A DNA stretch of 5,468 nt, taken from Campylobacter sp. (GTDB taxonomy: Bacteria > Campylobacterota > Campylobacteria > Campylobacterales > Campylobacteraceae). Below, one piece after another: positions 1-5,318 of this stretch. Within the stretch, counting starts at the first letter, position 1; each line of letters opens with the position of its first letter. The position numbers and the translations under genes are program-made. The DNA is taken from positions 1 through 5,468 of the forward strand of contig JAGAZK010000036.1 of the NCBI GenBank assembly GCA_017940085.1. The letters are read 5' to 3'. The notes under the pieces are model-generated. The model did not search any database. It was not told where the DNA came from and was given only the letters and a program-made list of their open reading frames with translations.

Positions 1-22
1 ATAAAACACCCCAAAATAAGAA

Positions 23-70
23 AAATTTGGTCAAATTTGATTAAATTTGGCGTAAATTTACGCCAAATTT
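23..70. repeat. Five AAATTT tracts in helical phase
   Basis: AAATTT occurs at 23-28, 33-38, 43-48, 54-59 and 65-70, with start-to-start distances of 10, 10, 11 and 11 bases. A-tracts of the AnTn type repeated once per helical turn are known to bend DNA, so this stretch is predicted to be intrinsically curved. The last three copies are also part of the 30-bp palindrome after glnA. Confidence 0.6.
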
Positions 71-71
71 A
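42..71 (-). terminator. 30-bp perfect palindrome after glnA, probable terminator hairpin
   Basis: Positions 42-71 form an uninterrupted 30-bp palindrome centred between 56 and 57. The arms are TAAATTTGGCGTAAA and its exact complement, with a GGCG/CGCC core. It begins 1 nt beyond the glnA stop codon, where a terminator is expected. As RNA it would fold into a long stem on either strand. The run of T that follows on the glnA strand is not immediate (the best T-run falls about 14 nt later), so it is not a textbook intrinsic terminator. Transcript-end protection, or use by a convergent gene to the left, are alternatives. Confidence 0.55.
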
Positions 72-72
72 G

Positions 73-1500
73 TTAGCACGAATAGCAAGTTTTAAACTCA
101 AATGGAGTAGGACGACACTCATAAGGCCATACTTGAGTTTCAAATTTGAAATGCTGATAAGTCTCGATAAATAGCGGTGTCATTACTGCACTCAAATACG
201 CATTATCTCTAATCAAAGCTTCTAGTGAGCCTCTAAGTGTATGTGGGAGTTGTTCAATTCCTCTTTCTCTAATTTCATCAAGAGTTAGTTTAAATAAATT
301 TTCGTCCATTGGACCGACTGGCTCAATTTTATTTTTAATCCCGTCAAGTCCAGCCATTAGCATAGCTGCAAACGCTAAATACGGACAAGCAGTGCCATCA
401 GGAAAGCGAAATTCGGTTCTTACGCTTTTTTCTCCAGCACCATAAGGGATACGACAACTCGCAGATCGGTTTTGGCAAGAATATGTAAGGATATTTGGTG
501 CTTCAAAGCCAGGAATTAAGCGTTTGTAGCTATTTGTGCTTGGATTTGTAAATGCTGCTACACTTCTTGCATGTGCCAAAACTCCACCAATATACCATCT
601 AGCAATATTGCTTAAATTTGCGTATCCGTCTTTGTCGTAGAATAAATTTTTGCCGTCTTTCCAAATGGATTGATGCACATGCATACCGCTTCCATTATCA
701 CCAAAAAGCGGTTTTGGCATAAATGTAGCGGTTTTGCCGTTTAGATGAGCTACCATTTTTACTACATATTTATAAATTTGAACATTATCAGCTGCTTCAA
801 TTAAAGTGCCAAATTTAACCCCAATTTCGCCTTGTCCTTGACCAACTTCATGGTGATTGACAAATGTTTCGATTCCTACTTGATTTAGCACATTTACCAT
901 TTCGTTTCTAAGATCTACCATAGTATCCATAGGTTGGACTGGGAAATAGCCACCTTTTGCACCATATCTGTGGCCAGTATTAAATCCGTCAATATAGTCT
1001 TTGCCACTATTCCATTCACCTTCTTCTGTATCTACATCAAACATAGCGCAATTTGGACTGTCTATAATCTTGACATTATCAAATATAAAAAATTCATTCT
1101 CAGGTCCAAAATATGCCACATCACCCAAACCGCTTTCTTGCAAATAGTTCATAGCTTTTTTAGCTATTGATCTTGGGCATTTTTCGTATAATTCGCCTTT
1201 GTAAATATCAAAAATATCGCAAATCACGATTACAGTGGTATCGGCAGTAAATGGATCTAAAAATGCAGTCTGAACATCTGGAATAAGCATCATATCTGAT
1301 TTGTCAATTGGTTGCCAACCATCAATTGAACTTCCGTCAAACGCTACGCCATTAAAGCTATCTTCATTGACTGCACTCATATTATAATTCATATGATGCC
1401 AAGTGCCTTTTAAATCTGTGAAGCGAAAATTTACAAATTTGACTTCATTTCGTTCGCAGAATTTAAAAAACTCATCTACGCTATTTACAAATTTTCCCAT
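73..1500 (-). CDS. glnA: Type I glutamine synthetase
   Basis: Cytoplasmic enzyme that makes glutamine from glutamate, ammonia and ATP, the main entry of ammonia into metabolism; the family forms dodecamers. The 475-residue length is normal for bacterial GSI. Visible motifs: DGSSIDGW (55-62), GPENEF with metal-binding glutamates E134 and E136 (132-137), HHEV with E218 followed by E225, the ATP-site segment [16 protein letters not shown] (263-278, H274), the glutamate loop [17 protein letters not shown] (319-335, E333) and RTEFRFPD (361-368). Where enterobacterial GS carries the adenylylated tyrosine in NLYDLP, this protein reads NLFKLT (401-406), so Phe403 replaces it. The start is supported by an AAAGGA ribosome site about 7 nt upstream and a TATAAT box some 30 nt upstream. 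It lies 86 nt downstream of hisJ on the same strand but appears to have its own promoter. Identification is secure. Confidence 0.98.
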   Translation of the reverse strand: MGKFVNSVDEFFKFCERNEVKFVNFRFTDLKGTWHHMNYNMSAVNEDSFNGVAFDGSSIDGWQPIDKSDMMLIPDVQTAFLDPFTADTTVIVICDIFDIYKGELYEKCPRSIAKKAMNYLQESGLGDVAYFGPENEFFIFDNVKIIDSPNCAMFDVDTEEGEWNSGKDYIDGFNTGHRYGAKGGYFPVQPMDTMVDLRNEMVNVLNQVGIETFVNHHEVGQGQGEIGVKFGTLIEAADNVQIYKYVVKMVAHLNGKTATFMPKPLFGDNGSGMHVHQSIWKDGKNLFYDKDGYANLSNIARWYIGGVLAHARSVAAFTNPSTNSYKRLIPGFEAPNILTYSCQNRSASCRIPYGAGEKSVRTEFRFPDGTACPYLAFAAMLMAGLDGIKNKIEPVGPMDENLFKLTLDEIRERGIEQLPHTLRGSLEALIRDNAYLSAVMTPLFIETYQHFKFETQVWPYECRPTPFEFKTCYSC

Positions 1501-1530
1501 AATTTCGTCCTTTCAAAATAAAATCGCAAA

Positions 1531-1557
1531 ATTATATCATAAATTTGCTTAATTAAG
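1531..1557 (-). promoter_or_regulatory. Predicted sigma70-type promoter of glnA
   Basis: Read on the minus strand, a perfect TATAAT box (1536-1531) stands about 30 nt before the glnA ATG. Transcription would start near 1524, leaving a leader of roughly 24 nt that holds the AAAGGA ribosome site. No clear -35 hexamer is seen, which is usual for Campylobacter promoters. A 10-bp palindrome, CTTAATTAAG (1548-1557), lies just upstream of the box. No sigma54-type GG-N10-GC element was seen, so NtrC/RpoN control at this site is not supported. Confidence 0.65.
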
Positions 1558-1586
1558 TTTAATTTAATATTAAAATACAGGCGTTT

Positions 1587-2372
1587 TTAAAAATCTACTA
1601 AAATTTTCTCTTTTTCTTTGAAGATTGCAGCCTTTGTATAGCCAAATTTACGGGCTAAATTTATAGCTTGTGGCATATTAAGTCCGACTTGATCAATACT
1701 ATGAGCATCGCTACAAAGCGTGATGTCTATATTTCGCTCAGCTATCATTTCTAATAAAATTTCGCTTGGATAGATTTCATTTGCTGGTTTGCGAAGCCCA
1801 GCTGTATTTAATTCTACTATCATTTTTGATTTTTGTATCGCATTTATGGCATTTTTGGCGATTTGACGAATATCTTTTGTGGATTTAAATCCAAAAACTT
1901 TTATCAAATCCAAATGCCCAACTATATTAAATTTGTTTGATTTTACCATATTTTCAACTATCTCAAAATATTTTTCATATACCAAATCCATATCCATATC
2001 TTTGTATTTGCCGATAAATTCGGGATTATCAAAACCCCAGCCATCTATAAAATGCACAGAACCTATCAAAAAATCGCATTTTGCACTCAAAACTCTCTCG
2101 TCCATTAAGTTATTATCGCTCATAAAATCAACTTCATACCCAAAAAGCACTTCCATTTTGCCACTAAATTTAGTCTTTACTTCATCAATCATTTGCTTGT
2201 ATTGTTGCATTTGGGAAAATTTCATTCTATATTTTTCATCAAATTTCATCGGAGCATGATCGCTAAATCCATAAAATTTACACCCCAAATCATAGGCTTT
2301 TTGAGCATAATCTAAAGCTGTGCCGTCTGCGTGATTGCATAAATATGTGTGATTGTGAATATCAATAAGCAT
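1587..2372 (-). CDS. hisJ: PHP-family histidinol-phosphatase (HisJ type)
   Basis: Probable cytoplasmic phosphatase that converts L-histidinol phosphate to histidinol, the penultimate stage of histidine synthesis. The 261-residue protein is a single PHP domain with the family's metal ligands in order: DIHNHTYLCNHADG (4-17; H6, H8, H14), SDHAP (37-41; H39), GYEVDF (78-83; E80), GSVHF (104-108; H107), GHLDL (152-156; H153) and LCSDAH (219-224; D222, H224). NTAGLRKP (189-196) and the length near 260 fit HisJ rather than polymerase-linked PHP domains. The start codon follows an AAGGAT site by about 3 nt. No other his gene is adjacent, so the substrate rests on family resemblance alone; another small phosphoester substrate is possible. 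It is divergent from the gene at 2480 and may read through into glnA. Confidence 0.85.
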   Translation of the reverse strand: MLIDIHNHTYLCNHADGTALDYAQKAYDLGCKFYGFSDHAPMKFDEKYRMKFSQMQQYKQMIDEVKTKFSGKMEVLFGYEVDFMSDNNLMDERVLSAKCDFLIGSVHFIDGWGFDNPEFIGKYKDMDMDLVYEKYFEIVENMVKSNKFNIVGHLDLIKVFGFKSTKDIRQIAKNAINAIQKSKMIVELNTAGLRKPANEIYPSEILLEMIAERNIDITLCSDAHSIDQVGLNMPQAINLARKFGYTKAAIFKEKEKILVDF

Positions 2373-2404
2373 TTTTATCCTTAAATTTGGGATTAAATTT
2401 GTAT

Positions 2405-2410
2405 ATTCTA
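2405..2410 (-). promoter_or_regulatory. Candidate -10 box of hisJ
   Basis: On the minus strand the sequence GGCTAGAATATAC contains TAGAAT, a one-mismatch version of TATAAT. It is placed about 33 nt before the hisJ ATG, giving a leader of roughly 25 nt. AT-rich, T-rich sequence lies upstream, as in Campylobacter promoters. In such AT-rich DNA, boxes of this quality arise by chance, so confidence is moderate. Confidence 0.45.
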
Positions 2411-2475
2411 GCCTAAAATTTATAAAAATTTATTAGGAACTAAATTTGTTCTTTACAAAGATTATAAAAAGGATA
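2411..2475 (+). promoter_or_regulatory. Rightward promoter region and ribosome site of the gene at 2480
   Basis: This half of the divergent intergenic region holds two TATAAA boxes, at 2421-2426 and 2463-2468. The first would give a leader of about 47 nt; the second would leave almost no leader, so the first is preferred. A strong ribosome site, AAGGAT (2469-2474), precedes the ATG at 2480 by 5 nt. That site is the best evidence that 2480, and not the internal ATG at 2635, is the real translation start. Confidence 0.4.
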
Positions 2476-2491
2476 AAAAATGCAAATAAAT

Positions 2492-2601
2492 CAATCAAAT
2501 TTAGATAATTTTATTTTTTCAAATACTTTAAATACAACAAATATTCAAACTCAATCAAATTTTGAAAATGAATTAAATTTAAGCCTAAATCAATCAAATT
2601 T
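2492..2601 (+). repeat. Three in-frame CAATCAAATTT repeats
   Basis: The 11-mer CAATCAAATTT occurs at 2492-2502, 2552-2562 and 2591-2601. The spacings of 60 and 39 are multiples of three, and all copies lie in the frame of the ATG at 2480, where they encode Gln-Ser-Asn followed by Leu or Phe. This supports that frame as coding up to about 2601 and gives the N-terminus a repeated QSN(L/F) motif. Confidence 0.55.
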
Positions 2602-2634
2602 AAAGCTAAATTTAGCTTCAATCCTGATATATCA

Positions 2635-2982
2635 ATGTATCAAAATCCAAATGGATACGCAAAAGAAGCTTTATTTATTAGTTTTATTAAAAGCGAAAAT
2701 CCAAGAATTTTAAATGGTGGGACTACTAAATTAAAACCTGAAGTTTTAGAAAATAATTTGAGTATTAGTTTATTTCCAATGGGCGAAGAAATGTATCGAG
2801 AGATATTTAAAGATTTTTTCACAGAAGATGAATTTGAAAAAACTATAGATAAATTTCTAAAAACACTACAAGATGATATGTTAAAATCAGCTTTTAAAAT
2901 CGCAAATCAAGAAGATTATGATAATTTTATAAATAAAACTGTTGATAGATTTGATAAATTGATGGCAAAAACAAAAGTTTAA
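2635..2982 (+). CDS. Hypothetical protein, C-terminal part of the broken gene
   Basis: This is the frame that gene callers would report as a separate 115-residue protein starting MYQNPNGYAKEALF. No purine-rich ribosome site precedes the ATG at 2635 (the preceding bases are CTGATATATCA), and the frame stays open back to 2572, with sensible residues FSFNPDIS just before the Met. It is therefore better read as the downstream part of the gene that begins at 2480. The product is hydrophilic with Lys/Glu/Asp/Phe-rich amphipathic helices, has no signal peptide or membrane segment, and carries no motif I recognise. It ends 18 nt before a long hairpin. Confidence 0.5.
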   Translation: MYQNPNGYAKEALFISFIKSENPRILNGGTTKLKPEVLENNLSISLFPMGEEMYREIFKDFFTEDEFEKTIDKFLKTLQDDMLKSAFKIANQEDYDNFINKTVDRFDKLMAKTKV

Positions 2983-3000
2983 ACCATCAAATTTAGTAGT

Positions 3001-3047
3001 TTTTTTGATTAAATTTATTCGTAAATTTAATCAAAAAAGCGTTTTTT
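3001..3047 (+). terminator. Hairpin with TTCG loop plus T-run, predicted terminator
   Basis: A perfect 17-bp inverted repeat, TTTTTTGATTAAATTTA (3001-3017) and its complement (3022-3038), is closed by a TTCG tetraloop (3018-3021). Three bases later comes a run of six T (3042-3047). It lies 18 nt after the stop of the gene at 2480-2982 and before the promoter of the exporter gene, the expected place for a terminator. The stem is nearly all A-T, weak for an intrinsic terminator. The downstream T-run is also the first half of a further arm that competes for pairing. Confidence 0.6.
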
Positions 3048-3048
3048 G

Positions 3049-3077
3049 GATTAAATTTAATCAAATTTTGCTAAAAT
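3049..3077 (+). promoter_or_regulatory. Predicted promoter of the LysE-family gene, with palindrome
   Basis: An extended -10 element, TGC followed by TAAAAT (3069-3077), places the transcription start near 3084, about 24 nt before the ATG. A 14-bp perfect palindrome, GATTAAATTTAATC (3049-3062), covers the region where a -35 element would lie and could be an operator, though AT-rich palindromes are common in this DNA. The ribosome site is weak: only GGA at 3099-3101, about 6 nt from the ATG. Confidence 0.55.
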
Positions 3078-3107
3078 TGCCAGTTTTATTTTAAATTTGG
3101 ATTTTTT

Positions 3108-3707
3108 ATGGATTGGATTTTGTTTATTGGTGCGTATTGGGTTGTCTCGTTTATACCAGGTCTTAATATGACACTAGCTTTGTCGCTTGGTATGGCTTTG
3201 GGATTTAAAAAAGTCCAGCCATTGCTTATTGGAGCGACTGCTAGTCTTGGGATTGTAGCTTTTATTTGTGCTGTTTTGGGTGGGGTAATTTTGTCGCTCA
3301 ATCCACTTATTTTTCGTATTTTTATGGTAATTTGTGCTTTGTATCTTTTGTATTTGGCATACAAAATGTTCAAAGGCTCAAAATACAATCTCAATCAAAA
3401 TGCAAATTTAATCAGCAAAAAAATGCTTTTTTATCAAGGATTTTTATGCACAGTTACAAACCCAAAAGCTTGGGCATTTTTCGTGGCTTTGATACCGCCG
3501 TTTTTGGATAAATCAGATCCATTTGGCATAAGGCTTTATGAGATTATCGCTGTAATGATGATAATTGAATACATTAACCTTGTTATTTATGCACTTGGCG
3601 GCTCGGCTCTTAAAAAAATCCTTAACCAAAAAGCTTATATTTTAGAAAAAGCAAGTGCTGTTTTGATCGCATTTTTAGCGATTTTAATGTTGTTTGGCAA
3701 ATTTTGA
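3108..3707 (+). CDS. LysE/RhtB-family amino-acid exporter
   Basis: Inner-membrane transporter of the LysE superfamily, whose members export amino acids such as lysine, threonine, homoserine or leucine; the substrate cannot be told from sequence. The 199-residue length is typical. Family marks: an N-terminal helix ending in FIPGLNMTLAL (15-25), where most members have GPN; a glycine-rich second helix (LLIGATASLGI, 39-49); the third-helix pattern ALYLLYLAYKMFKG (77-90); and TNPKAWAFFVALIPPF (117-132), the conserved NPKA signature. About six hydrophobic segments are visible, near 1-27, 37-63, 66-88, 115-133, 143-166 and 180-197. It sits between the broken gene and leuD, 46 nt before leuD, with its own probable promoter. 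The neighbourhood makes a branched-chain or related amino acid a fair guess but no more. Confidence 0.9.
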   Translation: MDWILFIGAYWVVSFIPGLNMTLALSLGMALGFKKVQPLLIGATASLGIVAFICAVLGGVILSLNPLIFRIFMVICALYLLYLAYKMFKGSKYNLNQNANLISKKMLFYQGFLCTVTNPKAWAFFVALIPPFLDKSDPFGIRLYEIIAVMMIIEYINLVIYALGGSALKKILNQKAYILEKASAVLIAFLAILMLFGKF

Positions 3708-3724
3708 TTTAAGTCAAATTTAGC

Positions 3725-3748
3725 TAAAATCACACAATTTTTAAAGGA
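3725..3748 (+). promoter_or_regulatory. Predicted promoter and ribosome site of leuD-leuB
   Basis: TAAAAT (3725-3730) in the context AGCTAAAATC resembles the -10 element before the exporter gene. It would start transcription near 3737, giving a leader of about 17 nt. AAAGGA (3743-3748) is a strong ribosome site 5 nt from the leuD ATG. No leader peptide or T-box-like structure fits in the 46-nt gap, so leucine attenuation is not supported here. Read-through from the exporter gene is also possible, since no good terminator separates them. Confidence 0.5.
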
Positions 3749-3753
3749 AAAAA

Positions 3754-4239
3754 ATGCCAAAAGTTTGGAAATTTAAAGACGATATTGATACCGATATTAT
3801 CATAGCTGCGAGATATTTAAATACAAGTGATCCTGAGATTTTAGCCAAGCATATTATGGAAGATGCTGATAAGGATTTTGCTTCAAAAATAAATAAAGGC
3901 GATATAATCGTAGCTGGAGAAAATTTTGGTTGCGGAAGTAGCAGAGAACACGCCCCAATTGCTCTAAAGGCTGCTGGAATTTCTCTTGTGATAGCCAAAT
4001 CATTTGCGAGAATTTTTTATCGCAATAGTTTTAATACAGGGCTTTTGATTTTAGAATGCTCTGATACTGACAAAATCTCACAAGGCGATGATTTGGAAGT
4101 AAATTTAAACGAAGGAATTATTAAAAATTTAAGCAAAAATGAGCAATATAATTTCAAAGCAATTCCAGAATTTATGCAAGAGCTTACAAATTCTGGCGGA
4201 CTTATAAATTATGCTAAGAAAAAATTGAATTTAAACTAA
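3754..4239 (+). CDS. leuD: 3-isopropylmalate dehydratase small subunit
   Basis: Small (swivelling) subunit of isopropylmalate isomerase, which with LeuC converts 2-isopropylmalate to 3-isopropylmalate in leucine synthesis; the iron-sulfur cluster resides in LeuC. At 161 residues it belongs to the short LeuD type shared with archaea, Aquifex and clostridia rather than the roughly 200-residue enterobacterial type. Motifs: [14 protein letters not shown] (11-24), whose YLNT loop lies in the substrate-specificity region, [12 protein letters not shown] (57-68), and [18 protein letters not shown] (80-97). The start has a good AAAGGA site. leuB follows after 8 nt. leuC is not adjacent on either visible side, so the partner must be encoded elsewhere. 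A homoaconitase-type small subunit is the main alternative and is unlikely next to leuB. Confidence 0.96.
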   Translation: MPKVWKFKDDIDTDIIIAARYLNTSDPEILAKHIMEDADKDFASKINKGDIIVAGENFGCGSSREHAPIALKAAGISLVIAKSFARIFYRNSFNTGLLILECSDTDKISQGDDLEVNLNEGIIKNLSKNEQYNFKAIPEFMQELTNSGGLINYAKKKLNLN

Positions 4240-4247
4240 GGAAAATA

Positions 4248-5318
4248 ATGAAAAAATACAATATTTGTGTAATAAAAGGCGATGGAATCGGCACAGAAAT
4301 CACAGAAGAGGCTATAAAAGTTCTTGATAGCGTGAGTGTTAAATTTGGTTTTGAGCTAAATTATGAATATTTTTTGATGGGTGGAGCAGCGATTGATGTT
4401 TTTGGTGTGCCTTTGCCAGATGAGACGCTAAATGGTGCTTTAAAAAGCGATGCTGTGCTTTTTGGAGCAATAGGAGGACCAAAATGGGACAATTTAGATC
4501 CACAAATTCGTCCAGAAGCTGGACTTTTGAAGCTTAGAAAATCCCTAAATGCTTTTGCAAATTTAAGACCTGCTATTATTTTTGATGAATTAGTAAATGC
4601 TTCGTCTTTAAAGCCAGAAATTATTAGCGGAACTGATTTGATGATAATCAGAGAGCTAACTGGTGGGCTGTATTTTGGCGAACCAAGAGCTATTGAGAAA
4701 GATAGAGCTTATAATACAATGGTTTATAGCGTTAGCGAGATTGAGAGAATATCAAAAGTAGCTTTTGAAATAGCCTTAAAACGCCGAAAAAAGGTGTGTT
4801 TGGTAGATAAAGCAAATGTTTTAGAAACTAGCAGATTATGGCGTGAAGTAGTAGCAAACATTGCCAAAGCTTATCCAGAAGTAGTTTTGGAATATATGTA
4901 TGTAGATAATGCAGCAATGCAAATCGTGCGAAATCCGTCTCAATTTGATGTGATTTTGACTGAAAATTTATTTGGTGATATTTTGAGCGATGAAGCAAGT
5001 ATGGTTTGTGGGTCAATTGGACTTTTGCCAAGTGCTTCAATAGGCGATAAAGTCGGTATTTTTGAGCCAATTCACGGCTCAGCTCCTGATATTGCTGGAC
5101 AAGGTATCGCAAATCCTATAGCTATGATTTTATCGGCTTCTATGATGCTTAAATACGCTCTAAACGAAGAAAATGCGGCAAATTGTATAGAAACTGCTGT
5201 CAAAAATGTCCTAAAAGACGGATATAGAACAAAAGATTTGTCTAAATTTGATGCCAAAGAAATTTGCACCACAAGCGAAATAGGCACGATTATAAGTGAT
5301 TATGTGAAAAAACTATGA
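4248..5318 (+). CDS. leuB: 3-isopropylmalate dehydrogenase
   Basis: Cytoplasmic enzyme that oxidises and decarboxylates 3-isopropylmalate to 2-oxoisocaproate, the precursor of leucine, using NAD and a divalent metal. At 356 residues it is full length. Visible motifs: GDGIGTEI (11-18), substrate arginines in [16 protein letters not shown] (R97, R107), [14 protein letters not shown] (R135, Y142), VDKANVL with K188, YVDNAAMQ with D220, the metal site [11 protein letters not shown] (D244, D248), and the NAD-binding [15 protein letters not shown] (276-290). The ribosome site AAGGAA overlaps the leuD stop codon region, 8 nt downstream of leuD, which indicates co-transcription and probably coupled translation. 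Its own stop overlaps the next start as ATGA. Identification against isocitrate or tartrate dehydrogenases rests on the LRK...LRP pattern and on leuD next door. Confidence 0.98.
   Translation: MKKYNICVIKGDGIGTEITEEAIKVLDSVSVKFGFELNYEYFLMGGAAIDVFGVPLPDETLNGALKSDAVLFGAIGGPKWDNLDPQIRPEAGLLKLRKSLNAFANLRPAIIFDELVNASSLKPEIISGTDLMIIRELTGGLYFGEPRAIEKDRAYNTMVYSVSEIERISKVAFEIALKRRKKVCLVDKANVLETSRLWREVVANIAKAYPEVVLEYMYVDNAAMQIVRNPSQFDVILTENLFGDILSDEASMVCGSIGLLPSASIGDKVGIFEPIHGSAPDIAGQGIANPIAMILSASMMLKYALNEENAANCIETAVKNVLKDGYRTKDLSKFDAKEICTTSEIGTIISDYVKKL

Larger units (their letters stand above)
2373..2479. other. Divergent intergenic region
   Basis: This 107-bp gap separates the leftward hisJ-glnA pair from the rightward genes and must hold promoters for both directions. 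It contains five AAATTT tracts (starting at 2383, 2395, 2416, 2426 and 2442), candidate -10 boxes on both strands and strong AAGGA-type ribosome sites at each end. No long inverted repeat or recognisable operator was found. Confidence 0.7.
2480..2982 (+). pseudogene. Frame-broken small hypothetical gene (or -1 frameshift gene)
   Basis: No family is recognised. Translation from ATG 2480, behind a strong AAGGAT site, gives an Asn/Gln/Ser/Thr-rich stretch with no cysteine (12 Asn in the first 45 residues), then a stop at 2713. A second frame, open from 2572 to the stop at 2980-2982, encodes a charged, probably helical C-terminal part with the segments NPNGYAKEALF, FPMGEEMYREIFKDFF and EDYDNFINKTVDRFDKL. 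Moving by -1 at the heptamer A AAT TTA (2608-2614) joins them into one 167-residue protein. After the junction the first frame turns into unlikely sequence (ILIYQCIKIQ), as expected past a frameshift. Options are a real inactivating indel, a sequencing error or programmed slippage. The low-complexity N-terminus resembles an unfolded export or interaction tail, but that is speculation. Confidence 0.6.

Noticed and set aside
23..70. AAATTT repeats as a CRISPR or direct-repeat array
   Set aside because: The unit is only 6-7 bases with 4-5 bases between copies, the motif is common throughout the window, and there are no spacers of proper length or cas genes.
934..1170. Rightward open frame of 78 codons inside glnA
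   Set aside because: It is fully antisense to the conserved glutamine synthetase coding sequence, has no ribosome site of note, and its product resembles no protein; a shadow frame.
1879..2259. Rightward open frame of 126 codons inside hisJ
   Set aside because: It lies opposite the conserved PHP motifs of hisJ, and its Ser/Ile/Leu-rich translation is what the complement of AT-rich coding DNA gives.
2480..2640. Phase-variable homopolymer contingency locus
   Set aside because: Campylobacter contingency loci usually use G/C runs of eight or more. No long homopolymer occurs in the overlap region, so switching by tract length is not supported.
3086..3394. Leftward open frame overlapping the start of the exporter gene
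   Set aside because: The opposite strand encodes clear LysE-family motifs and membrane helices; this frame has no ribosome site or recognisable domain.
3702..3720. Possible terminator between the exporter gene and leuD (TTTGA and TCAAA arms)
   Set aside because: The stem is only 5 bp and all but one pair are A-T, it includes the stop codon, and no T-run follows; too weak to call.
3741..3998. Leftward open frame over leuD
   Set aside because: It is antisense to the conserved IDTD and [10 protein letters not shown] motifs of LeuD and is explained by them.
4828..5287. Two leftward open frames over leuB (4828-5112 and 5072-5287)
   Set aside because: Both are antisense to the metal and NAD-binding motifs of LeuB and have no independent support.
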